Shown here one piece after another: positions 1 to 11,110 of a DNA stretch of 64,000 nucleotides. Origin of the DNA: Tenodera sinensis (lineage: Eukaryota > Arthropoda > Insecta > Mantodea > Mantidae); the NCBI GenBank assembly GCA_030765045.1, contig CM060964.1, positions 321,974,013 through 322,038,012 of the forward strand. The letters run 5' to 3'. The notes beneath the pieces are model-generated. The model ran no database searches. It had not been told where the DNA came from and worked only from the letters and a program-made list of their open reading frames with translations. The position numbers were made by a program, and so were the translations under genes. The number at the start of each line of letters is the position of its first letter. Position 1 is the stretch's first letter.

Positions 1-470
1 CAGTTCTACCTCTCAAACATTTATGTATTTCTATATCCTCCAATCTTTCGCATGAATTTTAGGGAAAGTATCTGTAGATCGGCGATTTCAATTTGTAAAT
101 CCAATCTCACTTTCTCTATGTCTATGGCAAAGGATTAACATATAACAAAAAGTCATTTTCCAACTTCCTGAAATCTCTGAAGCGATTATTTGCAAATCTG
201 CCTTCAATTTATCCAGAATTTCTGCAATTGTTTTAAAGTTTTGTACTGAAACACTGGATAAGGTCTTTAAAGAAGGAAAATAATAAAGCTGAGCATTCAT
301 TAAATATACTTTCCATATATCAATTTTTAGCACAAAGGATTTAATCATGTCGTACATGTGTACTATGGTCTGATTCTTTCCTTGCAGGTCATTCAAATGG
401 TCTGAGATATCGACAAGAAAAGCCAGATCATTGACCGAACTTTATCTTCTGATTCAGGGATCGGTGTGTC

Positions 471-556
471 CTGTAAATAAATTATCAACAAAATTACTTT
501 TGGGCGAGTAATAAAATTTTATAAGACATACCTATACTATTTTAAAACACACATAC
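471..556 (-). other. putative 86-bp intron inside the hAT relic
   Basis: On the minus strand the relic reads LMRKQ, then GTATGTGTG, and resumes after TTATTTACAG with DTPIPESEDKVRS. Removing the gap restores the family order around the block before LNDLQGKNQ. Both borders match insect splice consensus. Confidence 0.5.
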
Positions 557-1391
557 CTGTTTCCTCATTAAGTCTGAAATTGTGTTACACAAATCGAAAA
601 CCGCCATAGACACTTACCTCTGCTCAAACTTCTGATTTCACAGTGATATAACACATCTTCATATTCCACCTCTAAATCCTGCAGAAATTGTCGAAAATTT
701 GCAATGGTTAAAGGATTTTTATTTTATTTATTGTTTTTACCACAAGGTCCATTACACTTTTCATATTTACTGTTTTAGCACACAGTGCTTCTTGGTGTAT
801 TACACATTCAGAATTTGTTAACACACTGTCCTCACCTTTTTCTTTTAGGTAGTTTTTCAACCATCCCGTTAAACCTTTCTTTTCTTCTATCATAGCAGGA
901 ACGCCATCTGTCGAAACTGGTACTAGCTTGTGTATATCCAACTCATATTTTTCAAAACAACAGTGATTGAATGTTTCGAAAAGGTTGTTTCCTGTCATTT
1001 TATCAAGTCAATCAGATGTTTCTCAACTGAGAAGTCATCTTCTACCCTTCAAATAAACAATGCTAATTGTGCAGTATTGTTGTCTGAACTTTCATCTAGG
1101 GCAAGTGAATAAACAATAAATTGGGAAATATTATATTTTAGTTGCTGATTGACAAGAGATGAAATATCCTCTATTCTTCTCCCTAAAGTATGACGAAACA
1201 GAGAACATTGACTAAGCATTTTTTAACAAATTCCCTATCACTAAAATATTTCAACAACTTTGCAACCTCCCATGTAACTATGTAAATGGCAAGAATTTCC
1301 TTTTGTTTTGGAGTCAAGTTGTTCGTCTCCTGTCTATTTCTACCTGATATTTCGGCTTTTAATTTTTCAGGCTGCTCCATATGTTTCGGTT

Positions 1392-1496
1392 CTAATTGAG
1401 ATAGAAATGGAAACAAGAAGAGAAAATATAAAGAAGAATTGCTAATATTATTTTTATCTATTCTATCGGTTTAATATTAAAAGTACGATTACATAC
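1392..1496 (-). other. putative 105-bp intron inside the hAT relic
   Basis: A donor TAAAG|GTATGT follows the BED-like exon and a pyrimidine-rich acceptor ending in CAATTAG precedes the QPEKLKAEISG segment. A stop just before the donor shows decay, so the call is weaker than for the other gap. Confidence 0.4.
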
Positions 1497-1955
1497 CTTT
1501 AACTAGTAGACTATGGTTTTTGCGGCACTGTTTATAATGTCTCTGTATATTGCTTCTATGCGTTCCTGTATGGATTTGTTACATGGTAACCAAATTACAT
1601 TTTCTCCATGAGCACAACAGAAGAATTTTTCTTCCCAATCAACCTGAAATGCACGTTTACTACTGTTCGCTGATGTTGACATGTTGAGAGTGGTAGACGT
1701 TCCACCACTGGTAATCACGCCACCACTTGCTTGCAGAAGGGGTGGAGGTAAATGGAAGTGATGCAATTTCAGTGGCTGGATGTACCTAATGTAATCATAA
1801 CTACAGGATTGCCCACGTCTGGTTTATATGGTTCTTACCATCAGTCCCACATAACTCTCAGATGCTTAACTTATCCAGCCACCTTCCACTTCTTCCTGAG
1901 GAGAAGGGACTCTACCAATCCAGGTAGCCTCCTCCTCCTTGTGAAGTCCATTATT

Positions 1956-4185
1956 TCAGGCTTGTCCGGATAAATGGATAAATCTATTTCTTTGCATCAG
2001 AGTAATTAAGGAGCCGTGCACAAGCTCTGAAACAGAGCTCGAAAATTTTCCTCTTGCAACCAGGCATATGTCATCCGCATTGCTGTAGGCATATATTCCC
2101 CACCTGTTGCGTCTGTTCATTAGATCATCTAGGACCAAACAGCACAGGATGGGCAACAAAACCCCTGCTTGGGGGCAGCCCCAGGATATCAGTGACCTCA
2201 TAGTCTCACCTCCAAGGGTTACCCACAGCCTGCCAGCCTTCCAGGAGGACATATGCAGTCCATAAGCACCAGACTGACTTCTCTGTTCTCTAGATTCTGC
2301 TTATGGTGCCTAAAGGAAAATTATTGAAGCCACCCTCAATGTCTAGGAAAACTACCATGGTCAGTTCCTCACAGTCCAACGTGCACTCAAGTCTTAACTA
2401 CTTACTGATTAAGTGCCAATTCTGAGGATTAACCTGGCCAGTAGACATATTATTTAGGATGTATGGATCTATGAATTAACGTCCCATCTTTCAAATGTCT
2501 TTCTACCAGCCTTTCTGGTGCCTTCAGCATAAAAGGTGTCAGGCTAATAAGACAAAAATCCTTAGGCATACAGTAAGACTTTCAGTCTACCTTGGCCTGT
2601 CTCCAGAGGCATGAAACTCACTTCATAGCTAGACAGGCCCTAAATATTCTCACCAAGTGTAAAGAGACAACCTCCCAACCTTCTCAAAGAAATGCTGGGA
2701 AAATCCCATCCACAGCTATGAAGAAAGAAAAAGAAAAAAATGGTCCATTTAACTTTTTTATAACCTGCAGTCTCAGAGGCAACACACCAGCCCTCTTTCG
2801 AGGGCCTACATGTCCCTGAGATAGGTTCTCGATCCATAGCCCTAGGGAAATGAATTTCAGGCAACAGCCTTAAGGTCTCCCCCTCCAATTGCATCCATGA
2901 ACCAATGGAGTCCTCCATTAAGGCCAGCCTATCCCAATCCTTTGAGACCAATAGTTTCTGCTAATGAGCAGCAGTTGATTGATCTTGAATACTTTAAACA
3001 AAAAACCTCCGTAATTTCTCTAAGGCCTTATAATTGCTATCTTAAACTGTCTCTGGGATACTTCATAGTTGTCCTAGATTACCTGACACTTAGTAGCCTT
3101 ATAGATATCATAGAACCTACATATTCTTTTCCTGATGGATTCCAAATCGAATTACATCTGAATTTCTCTCTTGCCCTCACCTCACGTATCAGGAGCAGTT
3201 CCTTTCATATGCAGAAGCCAAGGTGTTCAAGAAAATCCCCACAGACAACTCAAGGTCCTCTGCATTCTTTATTTTGAACCTGAGTCCTGAGACTGTAGAA
3301 GTCCCAATTGATTCTCCTAGGGTTCCTGTATGACTATCCTTCACCCACAAGATGAAAAGTATATATACCTGTGGCCAGATAAGGAAAATTCCATTCTTAA
3401 TGTTGTCTAGGATCCCAAAGGATCCTAGTGTCATGTCTGGAACTTCCTGCATTTGAAACTTGACAAAGGTTGGAAAATGATCTCAAGATCTGTTGTGCTC
3501 AAATACTCAAGTAGTGCCTCTCCCCTGTCATTGATGTCCATGCTACCCTATACACAATGAGTGGAGGCTTTATTCTTGCAATACTTTAGAAGTTCTTTAA
3601 ACTCCTGAGAAGAAGGAATTTCCTCAAAGTTCTATGGAAAATAGGAGGAACAAGCCACTACCTGTCACTACAACTGTCACTACAGTCCATTCTCCTTATC
3701 TCTTACAAAGACCGCTGCCAGATTTCTCATAATAAGATGCTGCAACACCCAGGCTTTACTGCTTCTTGTCATGACACAAGCTCTGGGTTTTTCATCAGCT
3801 GAAATGCTGTATGTGGAATAACCCTTGATATTTAGCTCCATAATACAGCCCTGTCTAAGCCATGGTTCTTGTATTATGGCAACTTCAATACCCTGCCTCG
3901 TGATGTTACTATATAGCATCCTTTAGGTAATAATACTGTGCTGCAGGCTGCTATGTATGAAGGAAATCATTTTAACCTACTCCTCCAGCACCTTTCTATG
4001 TCTTCCAGTGCAGCTGGTCCCCCATGTGGCACAGTACCTCTTCTGGAGTTATTCTCTTCTTCCAGATCTCTGGGCCTAGACATCTCTGGTAGAAGCTGTC
4101 ACAGGCTCCGATTGTATGTTCTGGTTTGCAGGGTCCTCTTTTGAACACCCGGCTACTATGCTTCTGATATTTGTTGAAGGCAAAG
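1956..4185 (-). pseudogene. R1-clade LINE, ORF2 remnant with end of ORF1
   Basis: A non-LTR retrotransposon reads leftwards from the Copia border. 3680-3919 encodes an endonuclease start (IIQEPWLRQG, then KPRACVM), typical of R1-type apurinic-like endonucleases. 2640-3452 holds decayed linker and RT sequence, and 1956-2252 the RT core with GCPQAGVLLP and a NADD in place of the usual YADD. Frames are broken throughout. The segment 3940-4185 looks like the end of ORF1 (GPCKPEHTIGACDSFYQR). The upstream part of the same LINE seems to lie beyond the Copia insertion at 10582-11110. Clade assignment is from motif style only. Confidence 0.65.
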
Positions 4186-5397
4186 TGTTTTATTTATTTG
4201 GTATTTAACCTCTTGAGCGATGGCCATTTAAAACGTCCGCGAGCCGAGAACTGCTACCCAATATCCGGGGCAGGGCATTTAAAGTGCTTCGTATATACAC
4301 AGCTGTATTTTGTGTAAATATTAAGTTATTTTAATGAAACAAAAACTGGTATAAAACTCGTTATATGCAGTATAAATGTACGTCATCAGCAAAGTTGAGT
4401 TGTATTTACAAAATGTTGAAATGGCACTATTTTGTTTCACTATGGTGAAAAGTCAACTTTGCTCTGTTGAACGCATCTAATATAAGTTCTCGGAAAGAAA
4501 CAGTAAAGAAACACCCATTGTATGTGTGGCTTATGCGTCAGCATACTGTGTAATAAAGCACTACTGTATGCGTGGTCTCTTGAGTCATCAGAATAGAGGC
4601 ACATTGCAACTTTTGCTTACGCGAGTTTCATAACTTAGTAGACTCTGTTTCTTTTTAGGTGAAATACATACTTATACTTTTCTGCTTGTAACTGAAGGGA
4701 AAAGTGGTATAAAAAGGTATTTTTGCACCAACTGGATATAACCATATACAATTGTTTGGTAATTTGGAGAGCTCTCTAAACCCACACAGGACAATGACCT
4801 ACCTTGACTTCTGACTATAAATAGCTTGCAGCCTAATTGAACAATACCACGTTGGGGGTTGAAAATCCGAAACCCCTGCACCCCTCAGACTTCAAGGAAA
4901 ACATTATCCTAAAAGGATACCACCAACAGCAAAGAAGTCCTGCCCATCTTGAAAGTGTTTCGTGTGTCGCAAGAAGGGAATTCGCGAATGTGGAGATGTA
5001 GGTACCCTTGTGTGTTTATCCCTGTTTTGAGGTAAATCACTGCAGAACGAACATATTAAGGTAAGCCAGTAAAGTATATAGACTTTACTAAAATGTTTCA
5101 TAAAGGGAAAATTAAAATAAGTTGAGTTAGATAAGGGATAAATAAGGGTTAAATGCTTCAACGCACAGGACGTGTATACACGCCCATATCGTTCATCCGT
5201 CATTTGAAATGGACATGATTTCATGCCCATATCCCTGAAGAGGTTAATAACAAAAGTTACAATACTCAGATGTAGTGAAGCCAACAATTTTCAGTATGTG
5301 CAACCTGATAACATGAAAAAACCTATTGTCAGTTATTTACTACAAAACAGGTTACACAGCTTTAACCACTGAGTTCTTGAGAGTGTACATTGTAACA
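4186..5397 (-). repeat. Copia 3' LTR, split by a piggyBac-like MITE
   Basis: Bases 4186-4208 and 5244-5397 together match the 5' LTR at 10412-10581 (shared TATTTATTTGGTATTTAA, AGCCAACAATTTTCAGTATG and CTTGAGAGTGTACA blocks). The 5' LTR is the empty-site version, reading GGTATTTAATTACAAAAG across the insertion point. Confidence 0.85.
4209..5243. mobile_element. piggyBac-like MITE with TTAA target duplication
   Basis: The 1,035-bp element is bounded by TTAA at 4205-4208 and 5244-5247. Its ends are inverted: CCTCTTGAGCGATGGCC on the left, CCTCTTCAGGGATATGGGC on the reversed right. No transposase is recognisable inside; open frames such as that at 4904-5287 are not supported. Partial copies occur at 21849-22030 (right end) and 32731-32868 (left end), so this is a dispersed family. 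Confidence 0.85.
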
Positions 5398-6246
5398 CTC
5401 CCCCTCACGAACAAGGACAAAAAAAATAAAAAGTCCCAAATGGTTTCTACACATGACAAACTTCGATGCAGGCACGGCTTTGGAGAGAATGTCTGCATCC
5501 ATCTCTTCTGTTCTCCAGTAAGGAATCTTGATGTCTCCTCGCATCACAGTTTCCCTTATGAAGTGTTCCTTGATGCTTATGTGTTTTGAACGAGAACCAA
5601 TTATTGGATTTTCTACTAGATTCTTGGCAGCCTGATTATCATTTAGAATTAGTATATGACTGTACTTTAGTTCGACGTCATGTGCAAGTTGTTTCAAGTG
5701 AAGTGCCTCTTTTGCAGCATTAGTCGTAGACATATATTCTGCTTCTGCTGTCGATAGGGCTGTTGTTCTTTGCTTTCTAGATTCCCAACTGATGACTGAA
5801 CCAGCAAATTTGAAACAGTAGCCAGTGTATGATTTGTAGTCCACAGGGCAGGATCCCCAGTTCGCATCAGCATAACCAATTATGGGCTTGCCAGTTCTGG
5901 TGAAACATAAACCAAGCTCCTTGGTCCCTTTTAAGTACTGTAGGACCCTTTGGCAAGTGTCCAATGTTGTTTACCATAACATTGATTGAACTAAGATAGC
6001 TTACATCATGAATGATATCTGGTCTTGTTGCCACAGATAAGTACATAAGGCTTCCAATAAGGTTTTGGTAGGGAAGATTTTCTTCTTTTCTTTCATTTTT
6101 GATTTGTTTTAGACCAACTTCCATCGGTGTATTTGCAGATTTACAGTCTATTAAGTTGTAACTCTTGAGCAGATTTTCTATGTACCTGGACTGACAGGTT
6201 TTAATTTTACCATATACTCTCTTGAACTCAATACCAAGACAGTATT
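5362..6246 (-). pseudogene. Copia reverse transcriptase C-terminus and RNase H
   Basis: The segment begins at the TTAA border (LKYCLGIEFKR), runs through TRPDIIHDVSYLS, shifts frame near 5965 and continues as a 200-codon RNase H frame. RNase H acidic residues are visible in GYADANWGS, STAEAEYMS and NDNQAAKNL. This domain removes the RNA strand during cDNA synthesis. It is the best preserved part of this Copia pol, but it is separated from the RT core by a nested element. Confidence 0.85.
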
Positions 6247-6250
6247 TTAA

Positions 6251-7206
6251 CCCTTTGCGAGCAAAAGCCCATATATGGGTGACCTGTCTGGACCCTGACG
6301 AGTGACAACCCATATATGGGTTTGGAGTCATAGAGCTATTGCAATCGGCTCCTCTCGCTGAAACAATTCATATATACTGCCAATAGATGGCAGGAAATGT
6401 TCTTTCAGATGTTTGTGGTCAGTTAATCCCCAATTTTCCATATTTAACAATTTCTGTCGTAGTTCTCAGCAGTGTAGGAATAAACAGTGCGGTGATTGCA
6501 TCCAGTAAGCGAGAGTTTTTTTCATTTTTTTTTTGACAGAATGGCAGGAAAGAAAGGGTTGACGGAGCAAGAAATTGAAGAATTGTTGAACAAAAGTGAT
6601 AGTGAGTTATCAGATTTTGTGCTCAGTGATGATGAGAGTGATATATGCGAGAATTCGTGTGTAAAGTGCAAGTGAGAGTGAGTGTGACATAGTGATGCTG
6701 CAGACAGCTGTACACCTAGCTGGGTAGAGGTGAGTAATTTTCACCCTGGCCCTAAATCTTGTATTCCAGTGCACAATATCCAGCAGGGACCAATACTTCC
6801 TTCTCATTTTGATGAGAATATGCTTCCAGCAGAATTTTTCAGATTTTTTGATGACAAAATTATGCAAATAATTACTGAGGAGACATGTATTCATAAAAAA
6901 ACAACAGGCCAACGAAAAAAGCCAGGATTGCTTCCTGGAATTTGTGAATATCTATATGTACGAACTATGCTGTACAAAATGGAGAAGTGCTGATTATGCC
7001 GTTTTTGTAACAACATTTTTATGCGGATTAACAAAACTTCACTCCTGGAGGACAATAATGATTCAATTCAACAAAAAGCAAGGTATACTATGTGTTTTAG
7101 TACATGTGAGCAAGTTTATATAGTTTTAACTGTATTTAATAGAGTTTCATACTTTAGCAAAATTGCCTTCTGCTCAGAGCCATAAAATACATCTGCTCAG
7201 GAAGGG
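6251..7206 (+). mobile_element. piggyBac-type element with transposase N-terminal remnant
   Basis: A 956-bp insertion with TTAA at 6247-6250 and 7207-7210 and inverted ends CCCTTTGCGAGCA / CCCTTCCTGAGCA. Deleting it with one TTAA rejoins the Copia RT reading frame (RDPG|HLKYCLG), a direct empty-site reconstruction. At 6541 an ATG opens MAGKKGLTEQEIEELLNKSD followed by acidic residues, the style of piggyBac N-termini. A later segment (6730-6900, PAEFFRFFDDKIMQIITEET) matches the start of the DDE_Tnp_1_7 domain. The catalytic region is missing, so it is non-autonomous. Confidence 0.85.
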
Positions 7207-7210
7207 TTAA

Positions 7211-7709
7211 ATGGCCAGGGTCTCGCATCTGAAATATTTCCATCAGATCCTTCTTGAGGTTGCTCACATTCAATTTGTTTGATGAGGCAATCACGATGTC
7301 ATCGACATATACAGCTAGTAAGACTTCCTCTTCCTCTTTTGCAGCTCTTCAAGCCTTCCAACATTTTTCTAGCTTTCGCATATATTGCTGACTGAGGGTT
7401 GTCAGCCTCTTTAACCATGATGTCACATAGATGTTTAAGTGAATCTGGAACTTACATGTATATTTTTTCTTCTAGTTCTCCATTCAGGAAAGCAGTTGAT
7501 ACATCTAGCTAATTTATCTAAATTTCTTCTTCTACTGCTATACCAAGAATAAGTCTTACAGAACTCAACTTAGCAACTGGTGCAGAAGTTTCTTCATAAT
7601 CTACTCCAGGGGATTGTGTAAATCCTCTTGCAACCAATCTAGCTTTTCAACATTCCAGAATTCCTTCAGCATTATTTAGATTTTAATACTAATCTGAATC
7701 CTACTACGT
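7211..7709 (-). pseudogene. Copia reverse transcriptase N-terminal part, decayed
   Basis: Across several frames the minus strand gives KARLVARGFTQSPGVDYEET, APVAKLSSVRLILGIAVEEE, LDVSTAFLNGELEEKIYM and DIVIASSNKLNVSNLKKDL, in the fixed order of Copia RT. Part of the middle of the RT between the last two blocks is missing or unreadable. Confidence 0.8.
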
Positions 7710-8828
7710 TCATTTCCTTTTAACGAAAATCCATGTATCATTTTCCAGGTGAGCTTTTGTTTCTTCTTTTATTGCTTTGTCCCACACACCAGATGATTCA
7801 TCAGATGAAGATTCTTCTTCAAAAGCACAAATCATTGCACTGTCACTTGTATCACTATCCATAAGTGTCTGTATTTCTGGTTCACCACATGTTGATTTAA
7901 TTGACAAGACGAAGTCATTAAATCTGGTCAGCATCGTTTTGCTACATTGTGGTCTCAGTGTTGGTGGGACTTCATTTATTCCTAACTGGGAGTCATTTTG
8001 TACTGGTGTCACTTGGTTGACATCAGATTCTTTTTGTGTTTCCTTTTCAACAGTTTGATGTTTCAGTTCTATTATATAGTCAAGATCCTTTTCAACAGCA
8101 TCATTTTGTAGATTTGAAAATTCTTGAAGAAACATTTTGTTGAGGACTTTTACATCTCTTGTCACAACTATTTTATTTTGACCAGGCATCCAGATTCTGT
8201 ATGCTTTTGAGATTTCTGAATAGCCAACAAAAATTCCTGGTTTTGCTTTTGGTTCCAGTTTTCCTCTTCTTGGATTTTTGTCCAAGATATATGTAACTGA
8301 TCCAAAAACATGCAGATGTCTAACAGAAGGTACATGTCCAAGCCATCTCCTGAAAGACGCTTGATGATTTATAGTTCTCGAAGGTGATCTGTTGCAAAGA
8401 TAGTTGGCCGTATTTACAGCTTCTGCCCAAAATGTTGTGGGTAGCTGAGCATCGATGAGAAGGCATCTGGCCTTTTCAACGAGAGTCCTGTTTTTCCTTT
8501 CACTTATTCCATTTGTTGTGGAGTATAAGTTGTTGAGTCTTTTCTGTGTGTCACATGCTTTTAGATATTCGCTGAATTCTTTGTTGCAGTACTCTGAAAT
8601 GTCCTTATCAGATTGAAGTGCTTTTGTCTTCTTTCTAGTGAACGTTTCCACTTTGTTCTTGAATTCTTTGAAGTAGTTGATAACTTCAGTTTTTGCCTTT
8701 AAAAAATATACTTGGCAGTATCTACTATAGTCATCAGTGAAGGTAACAAAATATTTTGCTCCACCATGTGATGCGAATCGCATAGGTCCACAGACATCAG
8801 AATGGACAATTTCTAGGCGTTCATTCAA
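7710..8828 (-). pseudogene. Copia integrase core
   Basis: A 372-codon open frame carries the rve integrase core: HSDVCGPM, FTDDYSRYCQVYF, then LQSDKDISEYCNKEF and NGISERKNRTLVEKAR, giving the D, D, E catalytic triad. It continues into the GKLEPKAKPGIFVGY block found after Copia integrases. The frame stops at 8826 (TGA/TAG-type break) before the zinc-binding region, which lies in the next frame, so polyprotein continuity is lost. DNA strand transfer during insertion is the family role. Confidence 0.88.
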
Positions 8829-10235
8829 TCTGTTATTTTGTCTGGTTGGAAATGAGGTCTTGTAAACTTTCCTACAAGGTAAACTTCACATTCAAAAGAT
8901 CCATCACTCTTGAAGTTTAAACCATTTACTTTTTCTTCATGAAGAGCCAGTTTTAGATCAGCTTCATTAATATGTCCTAACTTTTGATGCCAGTGATATA
9001 TGTCGGAACACAGGAAGGTTTTTTCATTTGATTTGTTCTCTTCTTTAGGTTTTATATAACATAAACCATTGGATTTCATAGCTTTTACTATTGGGCATCC
9101 AGTTTAGTCTGAGATAGTGGCTTCTTCTTTGTTGAAGGTAACAGAGTAACCCTTTTCTGTGATTTTTCCAACAGAAAGTAGATTTATGGATAAATCTGAA
9201 ACATATAGAGTATTTGGTAGATTAACAGTTCCACTTCCATCTGTGTTCAGTTTTGCCATTCCCTTTTCATCAATTGAAGTAGAGTGATTTTTAGCCGCTA
9301 GTTTCAGTGAATTAGGATCAGACGACACTGACAGTTTCATGAATTTCTTTTCGTCATTACACATGTGTGAAGTGCTTCCTGAGTCAAGAATCCATACTGA
9401 ACTGTCTAAATTTCTTGAATTGGCCGTTACTGAACATTGTTCTACCATGAAGGTGTGCTCAGGTTTCTTTAAATTCTTTTTCTTTGACCAGCATTCAGAT
9501 ATACTGTGACTTGTCTTCGAACAGATTTCACAGGGAGACTTCTTGAGATTTCCTCTTACAAATTGCTTGGAGAACGGTTGTTTCTTCTGATTATTACTAC
9601 TTCTCTGTTGATATCTGTTATTAGCTGCATATAGTGCTCCTTCACTTGAAGTGTTGTCTTTTTTCCTGGCTTCATTTTCTTCCAAGATTTTAAGTTTTAG
9701 GTTTTCAACACTGGGTAGCTCATCCCTTGACTCAATGGCAATTCGAAAACTTTCAAATGAAGGTGGTAGAGAATACAGCATCATTATGATCAATAAGTCT
9801 TCATTTATCACGACATCCATTTCTTTTAGTTTGTCAGCAATGTCCAAGAATTTGTTGAGATGATCACATACATTATCTGTGCTGTGCATTTTCTGTACAA
9901 TTAATTGCTTGAGAAGCATAGCTTTCCGAGCAGGGCCTGAACTTTGAAAATTCTTCTTCAGCATATCTCATACATCTTTTGAGGTTAAGCAGTGCTTTAT
10001 TTGTTTTAATTCTGGAGGTGAAATCATAAGAATCAGTTCTGACTTTGCATTTGAATCGTCCATTTCCCATTTCATTTTGTCGTCAGTTTGGCATCATTTG
10101 GCGGCTTTGTTTTTTCTCTGGTCACATAGCCAAAAAGTCCAATACGAGTGAGCACAACTTGTACTTGCATTTTCCACGCATCGTAATTGTCTTCCTTTAG
10201 AGGTTCAATACGAAAAATACTGGTATTTGTAGCCA
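8825..10235 (-). pseudogene. Copia gag and protease with integrase zinc domain
   Basis: From an ATG at 10233-10235 the minus strand reads MATNTSIFRIEPLKEDNYDA, the usual Copia Gag start. A stop and frameshifts near 10080 and 9965 follow, then a 286-codon frame to 9104 with Gag (LKQLIVQKMHSTDNVCDHLN), a zinc-knuckle-like CEICSKTSHSISEC, and the protease motif DSGSTSHMCND. 8825-9079 holds the HQKLGHIN part of the integrase zinc domain. Only a few disabling changes separate it from an open polyprotein, suggesting moderate age. Confidence 0.85.
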
Positions 10236-10395
10236 TTTTTTATAAACCTTTTCTTTTGGACATACAATTTTTGTAAGATAAAAATGGCAGATACATAGGT
10301 AATCAGCTGAAAAAAAAGTAACACAACTTTTTCCCTCACAATATTATTTGCTGCTTTTGTTGCACATATTTTACACTTTATGCACACTGGGAATG

Positions 10396-10411
10396 ATCTG
10401 GGCCCATAACC
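10396..10411 (-). other. Copia primer binding site, internal half of tRNA-iMet
   Basis: The minus strand directly after the 5' LTR reads GGTTATGGGCCCAGAT. Its complement matches the anticodon arm of initiator tRNA-Met (CTGGGCCCATAACC). Drosophila copia is known to prime with a cleaved half of this tRNA, and the same arrangement is seen here. Confidence 0.8.
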
Positions 10412-10581
10412 TGTTATATTTATTTGGTATTTAATTACAAAAGTTACAATCAGATGTGGTGAAGCCAACAATTTTCAGTATGTGCAACCCGATAACATGA
10501 AAAAACCTTTTGTCAATTATTTACTACAAAACAGATTACACAATATTAACCACCGAGTCCTTGAGAGTGTACAGTGTAAGT
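10412..10581 (-). repeat. Copia 5' LTR
   Basis: It matches the split 3' LTR (4186-4208 plus 5244-5397). It ends in TATAACA on the minus strand, next to the primer site. The outer end is slightly altered (TTACACTG against TGTTACAATG in the 3' copy). It lacks the MITE and therefore shows the empty site. Confidence 0.85.
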
Positions 10582-11110
10582 CTTTACTTGCCAACACAAA
10601 ATCCACTTCCCCCAGCACTTGAGAGTCAGTTCCTGCCTCCGCTTGTATGCCTGGTTGGCCGATTCTGCTTTCAGGAACTCTGCCTCCCCTTTGTTCTTTT
10701 TAGATCTCTCGGAATCCTTGGTAGGGCTCTCTGATTTATTGGTACTGGAACAGTCTATGTTTGTTCCCATGATTAGGTAGGGATAACTAAGATATGCCCA
10801 GAGTGAGCCTGGATGAGACTATATTGAGAGGTTGTCAAGTATCTCAGAGGCTCCATTAGCGACTCATCACCCCATATGCCATGCACCCTTTTGGCACAGA
10901 TTGCTTAACATCTTGGGGTTGGGGAGTTGGTTCACAGTCTCTTATTGGTTATTTGAAGACAGGCATAGCTGACATGTCGGTAGTCAGCTGACTCTGCTAG
11001 TCATGTCCTGACTATCCATCACCTACCAACGTGTCCGATGCCCACTCAAGGTCCAGCTTTAGGACTTTATGGATTATTAAACCACATCGGCAGCCCCTGC
11101 TGCTGAGATG
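10582..11110 (-). pseudogene. Probable 5' part of the R1-type LINE (ORF1 start and 5' UTR)
   Basis: A minus-strand ATG at 10770 opens MGTNIDCSSTNKSESPTKD followed by a Lys/Glu-rich stretch, which runs into the Copia LTR. The sequence on the far side of the Copia (4185 downwards) continues with LINE-type coding, so the Copia probably split ORF1. 10771-11110 has no reading frame of note and fits a 5' UTR. Continuity is an inference; the ORF1 family was not recognised. Confidence 0.4.

Larger units (their letters stand above)
60..1766 (-). pseudogene. hAT-type transposase relic (BED finger, GTF2IRD2/SCAND3-like)
   Basis: Reading leftwards, fragments appear in the order expected for a hAT transposase of the type domesticated in GTF2IRD2 and SCAND3. 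A degenerate BED-like finger (VDWEEKFFCCAHGENVIW, near 1600) comes first, then a DESSD segment near 1095, then STDGVPAM near 905, HQEALCAKTVNMKSVMDLVV near 775, and an LNDLQGKNQTIVHMYDMIK block near 350. Stops (for example near 1050 and 1503) and a -1 shift near 998 break the frame, so it cannot be active. Two gaps have GT-AG borders (listed separately), meaning either an intron-bearing transposon or a decayed domesticated gene. Family assignment rests on remembered motif order; no alignment was possible. Confidence 0.75.
4186..10581 (-). mobile_element. Copia-superfamily LTR retrotransposon (decayed, with two nested piggyBac elements)
   Basis: Short LTRs (about 170 bp once an insertion is removed) flank gag, protease, integrase, RT and RNase H in Copia order on the minus strand. 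A purine tract (complement of CTCCCCCTCAC, 5398-5408) precedes the 3' LTR, and a half-tRNA-iMet primer site follows the 5' LTR. Removing the insertions 4209-5243 and 6251-7206 gives about 4.4 kb, the usual Copia size. Stops and frameshifts break gag and pol. A target duplication is not obvious. It appears to sit in ORF1 of an R1-type LINE. Confidence 0.88.

Noticed and set aside
4904..5287. 127-codon frame on the minus strand
   Set aside because: Lies across the end of a MITE and the Copia LTR; no family and a mixed origin.
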